Source of the DNA: Axinella damicornis
Taxonomy: Eukaryota; Porifera; Demospongiae; Axinellida; Axinellidae
Direction of reading: 5' to 3'
DNA: 64,000 nt
Assembly (NCBI GenBank): GCA_963931865.1
Contig: OZ007507.1
Span: forward strand, 10,513,533-10,577,532
The notes beneath the pieces were generated by a model. The model made no database searches and had not been told where the DNA came from. It was given only the letters and a program-made list of their open reading frames with translations. Shown piece after piece: positions 31,725 to 42,749 of this stretch. The stretch's first letter is position 1. Each line of letters starts with the position of its first letter. Both the position numbers and the translations under genes were made by a program.

Positions 31725-32208
31725 CTATGTAAGAGTGGTAGAATGGGTACATGTCATCCTGTGCAACTGTGACATCATGATCAGTGACCTCACTACATCC
31801 AGAGTGCCAACTGCACTACTGATAGCCAGTGCTACTAGCCGGCAGCGCAAGCTACTTACATGTAATACAGTTCGTTCCAATTAACGCACATGTCATGTAC
31901 TCAGTTCATCAAGTCAGAGACTAGGTTTCCCATCTTTGGGACATTATTGTACTGTAAACAGTGGGCACATCCTAAACTAAAAATTGAGCTGACTAAATGA
32001 GTATAGTAATTTTATAAGCTACAAGGGTGCCAACATGCATACCCCAAGGCTGTGGGGGCGCGGCCGGTACTAACTATTATGAGAGCAAGCATCAGTTCTA
32101 GGGATGCGGCTATTATGAGGGCACAGTTTCCGGCATAATAGGTAGGCGGAGTTGGCATAATGCGGAGAATATACAGGCATAATCGGGGCTCAAGTGGCAC
32201 GCGTGGCT

Positions 32209-32817
32209 TCCGGTGGTGAGGCTGCTAGCGGAAGTAGTTCTAGTTCTGGTTCTAGCTCTGTGTGGTCTGTACTTTCAATACTAGACCGACTGAAGTCTCA
32301 CACAGCCTTCAGAAATAGAAGACTGAAGATTTATCCACCTCTCATGGGCAAACAGAAGCAGTGCTTCGGATCCCAAGTGAGCTATATCAAGAGCATAATC
32401 AGAGAATAATCAGAGGTGGTGAGGCTGCTAGCGGAAGTAGTTCTAGTTCTGGTTCTAGCTCTGTGTGGTCTGTACTTTCAATACTAGACCGACTGAAGTC
32501 TCACACAGCCTTCAGAAATAGAAGACTGAAGATTTATCCACCTCTCATGGGCAAACAGAAGCAGTGCTTCGGATCCCAAGTGAGCTATATCAAGAGCATA
32601 ATCAGAGAATAATCAGAGGTGGTGAGGCTGCTAGCGGAAGTAGTTCTAGTTCTGGTTCTAGCTCTGTGTGGTCTGTACTTTCAATACTAGACCGACTGAA
32701 GTCTCACACAGCCTTCAGAAATAGAAGACTGAAGATTTATCCACCTCTCATGGGCAAACAGAAGCAGTGCTTCGGATCCCAAGTGAGCTATATCAAGAGC
32801 ATAATCAGAGAATAATC
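32209..32817 (+). repeat. Exact 203-bp unit repeated three times
   Basis: Units at 32209-32411, 32412-32614 and 32615-32817 appear identical. Each contains the frame SSSSGSSSVWSVLSILDRLK followed by a basic stretch and YPPLMGK, then a GTGAGC donor-like site and a stop. The translated core matches the N-terminal exon seen at 40405-40590 and 7649-7970. GCATAAT motifs lie just upstream (32126-32182) and inside each unit's tail. The three units are so alike that the amplification must be recent, or an assembly artefact. Confidence 0.9.
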
Positions 32818-32819
32818 GG

Positions 32820-34808
32820 GATACCGAAGTCGCACGTTAATAGGCACTAGCGCCTAAAACTCCACAGAAAGGAAATATGCGCCTATAAGCAAGATGCACC
32901 CAATAGCAAATGACATTCCTTGAATAGGAAGTGCACTTCAAGTCGAAAATGGCAGAGTTTCGGGTAGATGACTGCAGCGCTTAACAGTAAGCACCTGGGA
33001 CGAGAGTTGAACTTGCACCTAACAGCGAATACGCGGCTATAAGCGAGCTGCACCTAATAACGCGCGACTACGGTATAGAGGACATAATCTGGAGCATTGG
33101 GGAATAGCATAACTGGACAAAATAAAGCACAATAGCCTCATCCCTAATCATGCAGTTCAGTTCATTGATTTGATAACCTGATAATCCAGGAATGCTGTAC
33201 AGGAGGTTTTCATGCAATGCCATACACCCAAAAAGCTCACGGTACAATTAATGGGATGCTATATTCAGTGGACCCAAGGACCCGAGGACCCAGGGACCGG
33301 GGAGCCGAGGATTCAAGGATATTCAGCTGCGACATGAGATATAGAAATGGAACTACAAGCCAAAACTCACAGCTATATCATTGCCTTGATCATGAGTATG
33401 CAAGTCAGCTTTGCACAATCGGAAGACATTTTCAGCAGATAGCGTCATCCTTAGGCTTGTTCTCATCACTTTTCCAATTTTGAGACATGCATGCACCTCA
33501 TTCCCAGGCCTCTCTGTTGGTGCGCAGCACTGCATGAGGCTAACTTGACCTTTGTCCTTAGGACATGTATCACTAGCACTGTACTTTGAACTATGATCCC
33601 ACTGGTATAGCTTCGTTCCCACACCTATGGCCTGGGAACCAGGCTAACTAACAATCCGTTTTGCAAAGCTGACGTGCATATGCACATACTCAAGGCAACG
33701 ATATAGCCGTGAGTTGGGCTTTTACATCAGCACAGATTGCTCATATTTGCATTTCTGTCTCAGGTAATAGCTGAAGATCTTTGGGTCTCTGAAACTTCAG
33801 GTCCCCGGTCCTCAGTTCCTGGGTACCAGGATCCTAGGGTATACCAAGGGCGCATCAACCCTAATGGGAAGAGGGCATGCAACTCTTGTATTCACAATGA
33901 AAATCCAAATGCGGCCACCGGATATACATTGTACTATTTTTAGATATTGGTACATGTATGTAACCGTGTATGTGAATGAATTTATGCGGAATATCACAGA
34001 GCAGGCCAGAGTGATCGAGCACGTAGAATGGATGAATGGACGCCATCCAAGTTTTGACGGCTGGAATCAAAGTGCCCGTCCGTCCTACATGCGGCAGACA
34101 TTGCGTGCAGGTGCCATAGGCTTCGCTCAGGATCGTCTCCATTGAATGACACGGTTCAGTGGCGAAACTGAGGCAAGGAGAAGGCAGTGGTAAGCGCTGT
34201 CCAGGGTAACAGCAGTGAGATTAGATCAGAAGTTCATTGACTTACGTACTAGAGAATGGATATTTTCAGGAACTGTGGCTGGAGCATGGTTAGCATGCCA
34301 GAGCTGCGTGTGCCATGGATCTCGAAACAAACAATGTAGCACGTGATTTCTATAAATAGAATCGATTTGGATTTTGCCGTCACCTTGGCTCGTTCCCAGG
34401 CCGTAGGAGAAACAGCCTGGCAACTTACGCGAGTTCAAACTGTCACTTCTGCTGCCAGAACATTGGCAGTACCAATCAATTTCAGAACATGGTCACATGA
34501 CAATAGTATTAATTCCAGTTGCATCATGCCTTAAAACGTCGCAGTCACGCCCATTCATCGCAACAGTCGATCACTCAATCGCGCTAGTGTAGGCACTCAG
34601 CACAATCACTTTTTTCGATTTCTGCTTGCCTTCCAAAGCAGAGCCTGCAGGAAACAGTTGCTTCCACGAGCAGGAAAGGACCATTCTCAGCATATGGTAA
34701 TCAGAATTATAATGTGCACTTATCTGCTTGTTCAATTACTGTGACATTACATCTGTATACAGTTTGAACTTGCGGAAGTTGCCAGGCCAGAACGGGGCTT
34801 GTCCTCAC
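32820..34808 (-). other. PARS2 intron remainder
   Basis: No coding signal. 33486-33650 contains degenerate TAGCCTCGTTCC-type pieces, including a short foldback at 33606-33649. 33255-33315 and 33795-33845 have GGACCCGAGGACC-like and GGTCCCCGGTCCTC-like repeats of opposite sense. Confidence 0.5.
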
Positions 34809-34905
34809 CTCAATTCCTTTGCTTTTCTTCAACTGGCACTCTACTTCTGGGGCTAAGCAAAATAAATCCTTATCCAAGTAGTTGATTCTCCGATGATGTC
34901 CACAC
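34809..34905 (-). CDS. PARS2, Cys-rich insertion exon
   Basis: A 97-base minus-strand exon between AACCCTGCAG and GAG|GTGAGG, entering in phase 2 and leaving in phase 0. It encodes CGHHRRINYLDKDLFC and VECQLKKSKGIE. The spaced cysteines and the K-G-I-E end match the small cysteine-bearing insertion that precedes the GHTF block in mitochondrial and bacterial ProRS. With the previous exon it gives a C-x2-C pair (TCDL|CG). Confidence 0.8.
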
Positions 34906-35109
34906 CTGCAGGGTTATCAACAGTCTATCAACCTTTGTAGTGCTAGACTTCAAGGAAATGCGATAGGACACTAGAAAAGCAACCGGAATGAACAACCAGT
35001 GACTGCAAAAGAGCTCCCATAAACCATAAGAATTTATATGGGGAATTTAGTGCTACTCACGTGACCCTCAACGAATCAGACACCTCAGAATTGATCACAT
35101 GACGGAGCA

Positions 35110-35392
35110 TTAAATCGCTTATTGCACACTTTAGTGTGCATTATCTAGATAATGCACACTTTTCAAAGATCAAAGGCTGTCTCCGGTCGGTGAGTTGCAC
35201 TAAGTAGTTTAGATACCACTTTGCCGTGCATTACGGGCTTTAGTGCACTCGGGCAATCTAGTTAACGGTCTCGGGCGGATAATGCACTCGCCTTCGGCTC
35301 GTGCATTATCTCGCCCTCGACCGTTAACTAGATTGCCCTCGTGCACTAAAACCCGTAATGCACGGCAAAGTGGTATATAAATATTACTTAAC
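35110..35392. mobile_element. Foldback element with CACTAAAGCCCGTAATGCAC arms
   Basis: Arms at 35209-35295 and 35305-35390 contain ACCACTTTGCCGTGCATTAC and its complement and meet at GCCTTCGGCTCGTGC. A smaller hairpin (TTAGTGTGCATTATCTAGAT) precedes it at 35128-35160. Confidence 0.8.
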
Positions 35393-35749
35393 ATTAGGCG
35401 TTATACCTTAATACAGGACTTTTCTTCCTTAAGCTGTTTCTTATGGTTGGTAAAGTGTTAAGGCCCGCAGTGTTCTCGCTAGGCCTTTAGCAGCTGGTGC
35501 AGCACCATTTGGTTAATCAAATCTCCATTTGGATGTGGTAAACTTAAGTACCTGCACCATTTGGATCACTTCCTTAATTAATTATTTCCCTGACCACAGC
35601 AGCTGCTGGCAGGGTTTCCCACTTAACATTCAATAGTAGTGTGTAAACAAAGCCATTCAATGTCTGATTATTCATTGTGCACATTTGGATGTAGATTTCT
35701 GGCTGAGAACACTGGTTAAGGGATACCAGGAGGAAGCAAGCATTACAAC

Positions 35750-35880
35750 ACACAAATATTGCACACTATTGTCTATTGTCTAGGGATGCGATATTCCACT
35801 CGGCCGAAGACTGAGTGGAATGATGCATTTCGAGGGTATTAATAAATCTGATATCCAACACAGTAGCGTGCTTTGTTATT
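35750..35880. mobile_element. Degenerate foldback, relative of 29798-29945
   Basis: Shares ATATTGCACACTA, GATATTCCACTCGG, and TCTGATATCCAACACAGTA with the 29.8-kb element. The arms are less well preserved. Confidence 0.6.
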
Positions 35881-36230
35881 AGGGCTGAGCGATTATGCAA
35901 TTAATCGTGACTATCTCTGAGCATCATGATGGTGATTGCAGCAATCACGACCGCAATGTTAGTCAGATGAGCAGAAGTGCTTATGTGTTTTCATTACATA
36001 AGCACTGCGTGGCCATGGCTTCTGTATGTGCACTAGTTAGCTTTGACTATAAGTCATGTCACTTGAATGGTGTATGCAGGTCTCCTTCAAACAAGCATAA
36101 TCATGATATAATCGATGTGTTTATATGGATACAATAATCGTGATGTTGGAAAATCCACAATCACTCAGCCTTATTTATTATCAGAACTTCAGTAATCATA
36201 GATCTAAACTATCTAAATACCGTATACATA

Positions 36231-36422
36231 TGTCATGGACAATGGACATTATGAACTTGTGTTTACATTGTATACAGCTGTCTCCCATGCAGCCATGATT
36301 CCTGTATTTCATGTATGCACCACACCTGTATTTCATCATCCTGCAGTATTTAAGCACTGCCTTGGCTGCCTGTATTTGTTCCTCACTATTTCAATAATTC
36401 AGCATCAAAGAATCTCGTTACA
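36231..36422 (+). repeat. 5' LTR
   Basis: 192 bases bounded by TGT and ACA. It contains a TATTTAAG box-like motif at about 36347 and no obvious AATAAA. Confidence 0.9.
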
Positions 36423-36439
36423 CTGGTGGCAGCGGTGGG

Positions 36440-37246
36440 ATGGCAACTCCGGCCCTGATACACACCGTGCAGATTCGGGCGCCTCGGCCCTACACAGTTG
36501 GAGACGACTTTGCGCTGTGGATTCGCCGTTTTGAGGCGTACGCCAGTTCTGTGAGGATCCCGGATGGCAAGCTGCCTGATGCCATGCTGGCCCTTCTGGA
36601 TGATGCGGCGTTCCGAGCGTATGACTTGCTCGGTTTGGACGTAGAGGTTGCGAAGGACTTCAAACAGCTGTCGGAAGCCCTTTTAAAGCGATTTGCTCCA
36701 GCAGCCGGTCAGCAAGAATTGAGATTTTTGCTAGGACAGCGACAGCAGGAGGCCGGGGAGACACTCGATGATTTCGCGGACGCCCTAATACACCTTGCAA
36801 ACCGTTCATACCCCTCACTGGAGCCCAAACTAAGGATGGAGCTGGCCCGAGACAGATTTGTTGCTGGGGTGCGCAACGAGCACGTCCAAGAGGCACTTCT
36901 AAAATCTCCGACTGATACTCTCGACGACGCCCGAGGAACAGCCAGACGCATGGAAGCTGCACAGGCAGCGAGGAAACTAATGCGTGCCAAGAAGAGTGAT
37001 GTGCTTGCAGTGACCACGGATGCCAGGCAGGGCGGTGGGGAAACCGAGTTGACTGAGCGTGTAGCAGCCGTTACAACTCACCGACGAGACGACGGTCTTG
37101 TTGAAGCCGTCCGCCGCAACACGGAGTTGTTGGAGCGACTGTTGGCACAGATGACGTCTAGTGGTAACCAAGAGGGAGCTTCAGAACCTACGGCTAATCC
37201 ACCAAGACGACGATGGTCTCTTACATGCTGGCAATGTGGACAGTAG
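36440..37246 (+). pseudogene. Ty3/gypsy Gag, ended by a stop inside the zinc knuckle
   Basis: 268 codons from ATG 36440. A retrotransposon Gag matrix/capsid-like region (DDFALWIRRFEAYASS, then FAPAAGQQELRFLLGQRQQE and ETLDDFADALIHLANR) is followed by a basic C-terminus. The stop codon TAG at 37244-37246 falls within what would be a CCHC knuckle (CWQCGQ, then stop, then GHIRRNC). This is either a nonsense mutation or a readthrough site; I favour mutation given the deleted neighbours. Confidence 0.85.
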
Positions 37247-37369
37247 GGCCATATCCGACGAAATTGCCCTTCGGGAAACGAGCAGCGGCTGGCGCCTCGG
37301 GTCAATCGCCAGCCGCGAGCCCAGTGAACGACCCATCACCGTCTCAACAAATCGTCAGCACAGCAATGC

Positions 37370-37500
37370 AGCAAGCAATTTTTACAAATGGCAGGGTAGA
37401 TGGTGTTCCTGCTCTACTCCTGGTGGATACTGGCTCAGCTGTCACAATTATTCATCGCCGTCTGTGGGAGCAAGGTCGGGGAGCTGCTGAGCGAGCCCGG
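37370..37500 (+). pseudogene. Aspartic protease fragment
   Basis: In a different frame from Gag: IFTNGRVDGVPALLLVDTGS and AVTIIHRRLW. The LLVDTGSAVTII box is the catalytic motif of retroelement aspartic proteases. The domain breaks off near 37575, where it joins integrase C-terminal sequence. Confidence 0.8.
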
Positions 37501-37579
37501 AGCAAACTACAGAAAGCCACTGGGGGACCAATTGTAGCTGCCAATGGAGAGTCGCTCTCGATACTTGGACAGTTCAGAA

Positions 37580-38227
37580 ACTCACACTGATTATGTTACC
37601 CACTTACGGGAGCGGCTGGAAGGAGCCTATCGTGTGGTTCGGGAGAATTTACATGGAGCAGTGCAGCACCAGAAACAGCACTATGACCGGAAAACTACAG
37701 GTGGACGATACCAAGTGGGGGACCCAGTCTGGCTCTATTCCCCAGCAGTGTCCAGAGGTCAAACAGCCAAATTTCACAGGCCATGGAAGGGGCCTTATCG
37801 AGTGGTAAAAGTTCTCTCTGATGTAACATACCGGATCCAGCTAATGTCCCCAAGGAATCGTCGAGATCGCCGTCACAACTACCGAGTGATTGTGCATTTC
37901 AATCGTCTCAAACCTTGCCACTTGCAAGATCAACTATCAACACCCGAGCCTGACACTGCAGAGCCTGACACTGAGGTTGTTCCACAAACAGAAATTTCTG
38001 ACGACGAGATTGGATCCTGGGTTTGGTATCAACAGGAACCCTCCCCAACCCCAGACCAACAGTCCGTACCTTCAGAATCCGGTCAGGGATCTGAACTGCA
38101 TGACCATGGTCGAGAGGAGGTTACTACTCGAGGTGGACCAGTGTGGGGGTCCAGACTGCATAGAACAGTGCAACGTCCGAACTATTATCAGCCCGATACA
38201 ACCTCCGCTTCGCAAAGGAGGGAGTAG
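37580..38227 (+). pseudogene. Integrase C-terminal region (GPY/F domain)
   Basis: The open frame to 38225 includes HQKQHYDRKTTGGRYQVGD, PVWLYSPAVSRGQ, FHRPWKGPYRVVK and VIVHFNRLKPC. These are typical of the end of Ty3/gypsy integrases (GPY/F module). The catalytic core (HHCC and DDE) is absent. Confidence 0.85.
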
Positions 38228-38419
38228 TGTCATGGACAATGGACATTATGAACTTGTGTTTACATTGTATACAGCTGTCTCCCATGCAACCATGATTCCT
38301 GTATTTCATGTATGCACCACACCTGTATTTCATCATCCTGCAGTATTTAAGCACGGCCTTGGCTGCCTGTATTTGTTCCTCACTATTTCAATAATTCAGC
38401 ATCAAAGAATCTCGTTACA
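38228..38419 (+). repeat. 3' LTR
   Basis: 192 bases, matching the 5' LTR except CAACCATG for CAGCCATG and GCACGGCC for GCACTGCC. Confidence 0.9.
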
Positions 38420-38439
38420 CATACACAATAGCTACAGTG

Positions 38440-39070
38440 TTAGCCTCATTCCAGCTTTTCGTCACTTGCAGTACGGAAAAGCGGGGAGAGAGCCTGGTAT
38501 CTTTTCTCACATGAGCATGACATAATTGATGAATGGCCAAAAATTTCAGATTGAAAAAGTGAAGTTTCACGTATTGTTCAACCAACTACACATTCAACAC
38601 TGGTGTGCATGACAGTCGCCCCCGGCTAGCTAGATAAGTGTGGTACACAAGTTACCTGGTAACTCTTCTTGCTGTTCTGAGCCACATTCACCTTTCTACC
38701 CCCTTTCTACCCTTAATGTCATGAACATGAGAAAAGATACCAACTTCACCAACATGGAAACTTTCAACACACAAGCATCAGTGAACGACAGTAATCACAA
38801 CTGTGTGGTAAGAATCTTTGCAGGTGTTTTGTAAGAGCTGTACTGGCAACCAAAGTCAAAGAGAGCGCTCGAGCAATGGCAGCCGATGGTGAGACAAAAA
38901 TGCTTGTATCTCCACCACCAAGGTGATTTTCAGCAACAAATTACACGTCTGTGTCAGCTAGTGCACGATAGCAACCACGGCGGTGCAGTTAGAATCTTTG
39001 TAGGCCATTCCTAAGTAGTCAAACGTTATATACTTTTGATTATGCGACACAATTTTCCCCCACCAATAGT
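38440..39070 (+). repeat. Degenerate MITE joined to a first-exon-like repeat fragment
   Basis: 38440-38735 resembles the interior of the MITEs at 17267 and 58553. 38760-39070 resembles the repeats at 20410 and 20925 (GTGAACGACAGTAATCACAA, then AATGGCAGCCGATGGTGAGA and CCACCACCAAGGTGA). The second donor is altered to GTGATT. Confidence 0.65.
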
Positions 39071-39079
39071 GTAATGATG

Positions 39080-40400
39080 TAATTACATTACGTGGCACAA
39101 TTTATTTTATACAAGGAGTGCAATCAGAACTCAGTATTCACGCACTACCACTTATTGCAATCTCTTCATGCTAGTGCTGCTCATCACATCCTATAGCGAT
39201 TTTCAAAGCTCGGTTTACCTAGGTCATGTGACTAGCAATACTTAGGGTAATTAGGGCGTGGTTATGTGATCTATTAATAGCCAATGGTATTGATACAAGC
39301 TGCCGGATACCTCATCACATATCATAGACCCTCCCTCGTAGATGTGATAGGATCTATACTAGTGGAATGCAGGACATTGGAGGGCGAGCCTGAGCGAAGT
39401 GCATGCACGTGCCTCAGCCTCGGACATGCAAGGAGCAGTTGCATTCACATGACTGTCATCAGAATGTGACCGGGCAATGAGCATAGGCCACAGAAATTAT
39501 GGCACTAAACATACACTCGTGCACATCACAGCAACTGTGTCAGGTTAGCGTTTATAGCTGAAGCAGTCTAGCAGCTGAACATCACCGGCCATGGCGGTAG
39601 GCCCACGAACAGTCTCCGGTCTTTGTCAGTGTCGCCACCGAGGAGGCTAGCCAATGTCCACGAGTGGTCTCTACATCTTTGTTGTCGCCATCGTCTGTCG
39701 AACAGGTAGCTAGACGGTAGGTTCACGATTCCTTGCATCGAGGAGGTGCGTAGAGTTCGTTGATATTATAATTGTGCACGTGCAAGTAAAATTCGCTGAC
39801 TTAAAATTTACAGTAATTGCAAGATCTAAGCAAGCAAACACATACACATGCAGAGCGCAATGATGTCACACTAGTATGGGGCTCGCTCAGGCTCACCCCA
39901 ATAAGAAAAGGGACCACTTCATGCAGGGATTGACACCTCAGTATAAGCATTCAAAGACATATATTTTCCAAAGGATGTTCAATTGCCTCCCTATACTTAA
40001 CTAAGTCATAAATAACAACTGGGCTCTGTGGAAGATCTGGAGAGAAAGTGAGTATAGGGGCTGAAGGGAGAAACACATAATTGGTGTTCACAGACTGAAT
40101 GTGGTTGCTGAGTTCTGAGCGCTGTTGCCTGCCTACCCAGTGGCCGACACTGCTAACGTGAGGTGTGCGTCAATTGGAATGTAACGTGACATATTGCAGT
40201 ACAACTTAGCCGGGATACAAATCTAGCTGTGACTACTAGGCACGCACACATTATGCGGCACATGCTTTGAGCTTTGGGCATAATAGGTAAATTTGTCTGT
40301 GAAGCATAATGCTGGCATAATAGGGTTAATTTTGGTCCATGTTGTCATTGCACAATTGCACGTGCGACTGTAATACATGTGAAGTCTAGCTAGCTTGCTG
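39080..40400 (-). other. PARS2 intron, unassigned part
   Basis: No coding signal recognised. 39320-39440 and 39870-39895 contain GGGCTCGCTCAGGCTC and CGAGCCTGAGCGAAGTGC in opposite orientation, suggesting a degraded inverted-repeat element (39200-39900). GCATAAT motifs appear at 40279-40325. Confidence 0.45.
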
Positions 40401-40404
40401 GAGG

Positions 40405-41671
40405 TGCAATGGATGAAAGTTCTACGGAGTTCCAGCCGAGCGAGTCTACATCTGAGTCCGAGACAGGTACTGAAAGGAGTCAAAAGACTGTTTCAGTGCT
40501 GGATAGGCTAAAGTGTCTGACCCCTAGTACGTTGAGCTGAGCACGCAAAGTCCATTGCAATCCTCCAATAGGAAAGAAGCGTTCTACGGGTGAGTGAAAA
40601 TTAAGCGATACAGATATTCCCCCATCCAAGCGCATTAGTGAGTATCGAGGGGAGTTGCTAACTGTTTCAGTGGGCGACTATTTTGCAAAGCTTGCAGGGA
40701 AATGCCCTCTGTGAAAAGAAGTACCATTGACAATCATGTAAAGTGTGCCAAGCATGCTGAAAGCAAACAGAGAGTGCAGCAACACAAGTCGAGGGAGAGA
40801 GACATAGCTGAGGCTTTGCAAAGGCATGATGAAGCAACTCATCTGAAGGGTGAAACACTTTGACAAGACCAGCGTATCTACAGAGTGAAAGTCGTCCAGA
40901 CATTTCTACGAGGTGGTGTACCACTGTCTAAGTTTGATATCTTTTGCCACTCTTGGAAGAAATGCTTTTCGCTTCTGTGATAAACCACATTGTGCCATTT
41001 ATTTTGGAGAAGGAGAGAGCAAGGATAAAGAAGGATATTGGAGGAAAGTTTGTTTCTGTAGTACGTATTTTATGGGACAAGTCGGCTGGGAGAGGTTCTG
41101 GCAGTTGTGTTGTGCTTTGTTTCCAAGTGGACAATCAACAGCGCCTTGTCCGTTTGGAGTTTTTGACCAACAGCATAAATGGAGAGGAAGTAGCCAGAGA
41201 GTTAATTCATGTGCTGTCAACGATCCTTGGGATCCAGTCTCATCTATAGTCCTTGCTGTCATGAGAGACAGAGCCAGTGTACATGTAAATAACACAGCTC
41301 TGCGCATTGTCAGTGTTGTGTACCCAAAGCTTCTTGATGTTGGGTGCTTCTCCCACACACCTGACCTTGTCGGAGAAAGATTCAACACACCTACGTTGAG
41401 CACATTCTCCACTCTCTGGATATCTCTCCTCTACCACAGCCACAAAGCAAAAACAGAACGGAGAGAGCAGAGACATGGCGAAGCATGGCTACATTCAGCT
41501 GAACCCGATGGGGGAGTCGTTGGGCTTGACCAGCTATTGCAGCAGTTTGGTCGTTTCTGGAAAGATATAACGATCTTGGTGCAGCAACATGACCAAAAGT
41601 TACTTGAGATTCTAACTGATCAGCAGAAATGTACCCTGCTAAAAGCTGAACTTGCTGTAACAATTGAATGA
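40405..41671 (+). pseudogene. Decayed hAT-like transposase-type protein
   Basis: Begins with a short acidic N-terminus ending KTVSVLDRLK, then a basic motif (ARKVHCNPPIGKKRSTG) interrupted by a TGA and followed by GTGAGT. After an intron-like gap come RDIAEALQRHDEATHLKGE and VYRVKVVQTFLRGGVPLSK. Then, in changing frames, VRLEFLTNSINGEEVARELI, VMRDRASVHVNNTALRIV, and VYPKLLDVGCFSHTPDLVGE. The CFSHTxDxVGE block is reminiscent of hAT-type transposases (C-x2-H-x-L). Many stops and frameshifts show it is dead. It is similar to uncharacterised transposon proteins I recall from cnidarian and sponge genomes. Confidence 0.65.
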
Positions 41672-41689
41672 GGCTAATACCGGTGTTCG

Positions 41690-42345
41690 GACTGACTGTA
41701 CACATCCATACAAGGTACCCATAATTTTCCCAGGCCTCCACGCCAAGCTTTTGTTGCTTGCAGTATCCTTTTCATACTACAAGTGACAAAAGCTGGGCAT
41801 GGAGGCCTGGGAATGAGGCTAATACTGGTGTTTGGACTGACTGCACACACCCATACAAGGTACCCATATAGCCTCGTTCCCAGGCCTCCACGTCCAGCTT
41901 TTGTTGCAAAGCTGGGCATGGAGGCCTGGGGACGAGGCTAGTCCCAATACTATAGTGTTTGGACTGACTGTACACATCCATACAAGGTACCATTCCCAGG
42001 CCTCCACGCCCAGGCCTGGGAACGAGGCTAGTACCCATACTAGTGTTTGGACTGACTGTACCCATCCATACAAGGTACCGTTCCCAGGCCTCCACGCCCA
42101 GGCCTGGGAACGAGGCTAGTACCCATACTAGTGATTGGACTGACTGTACACATCCATACAAGGTACCGTTCTTAGGCCTCCACGCGCAGGCCTGGGAACG
42201 AGGCTAGTACCCATACTAGTGTTTGGACTGACTGTACACATCCATACAAGGTACCGTTCCCAGGCCTCCACGCCCAGGCCTGGGAACAAGGCTAGTACCC
42301 ATACTAGTGTTTGGACTGACTGCACACATCCATACAAGGTACTCC
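41690..42345. repeat. Tandem array built around a MITE unit (about 90 bp)
   Basis: Six to seven tandem units of about 88-90 bases. Each contains TAGTGTTTGGACTGACTGTA, CATCCATACAAGGTACC and a compact TTCCCAGGCCTCCACGCCCAGGCCTGGGAACGAGGCTA hairpin. It appears that one MITE plus flank was amplified in tandem. Confidence 0.9.
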
Positions 42346-42449
42346 AAATGAGAATGTGATTGAGAACAAAAGTGCTAATACACTGTGGTATGCACTTCAC
42401 TTTAATACTGATAGTATATATATTATGTGGAGTCCTATATGCCACTCAC

Positions 42450-42543
42450 AGATCACAAGTCGGCACTGTGTCCTCTCCGACTTCTGAGAGGACATGGAAC
42501 TCGTGAGAAAGAGAGCCTCCAATGTTTCCAGGGTCTGCTTTCA
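42450..42543 (-). CDS. PARS2, [10 protein letters not shown] exon
   Basis: A 94-base minus-strand exon between CCTCCACCGCAG and CT|GTGAGT, phase 1 in and phase 2 out. It encodes [20 protein letters not shown] and [11 protein letters not shown]. The A-D-x-G-x-I-G-G-x-x-S-H-E-F block is a hallmark of ProRS and forms part of the prolyl-adenylate binding site. Confidence 0.85.
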
Positions 42544-42749
42544 CTGCGGTGGAGGTTGAGGGATATGGGTGGGTAAAAAGAGACGGGAGGGAAGGGGAAT
42601 TGAAGGGTACTGGAGAGCATCTTGACAGGGAAAGTGTGAGGTAAGGACATACGTACTAGGATCAGTACAATCAATGCGCTTAACATCTGGCAACCACACT
42701 CCAGGTAGGCAAATAGCATAGGGCAAACAGACTCTGACTGCATCCGCTA

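Larger units (their letters stand above)
36227..38423 (+). mobile_element. Ty3/gypsy-type LTR retrotransposon, internal deletion derivative
   Basis: LTRs of 192 bases at 36231-36422 and 38228-38419 (TGTCATGG...CGTTACA) differ at two positions that I can see. CATA is present immediately outside both LTRs as a 4-base target duplication. A PBS-like TGGTGGCAGCGGTGGGAT follows the 5' LTR at once. The internal region keeps Gag, part of protease and the integrase C-terminus, but RT, RNase H and the integrase core are missing. The total size of about 2.2 kb means it cannot move alone. It is antisense to PARS2 within an intron. Confidence 0.9.
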
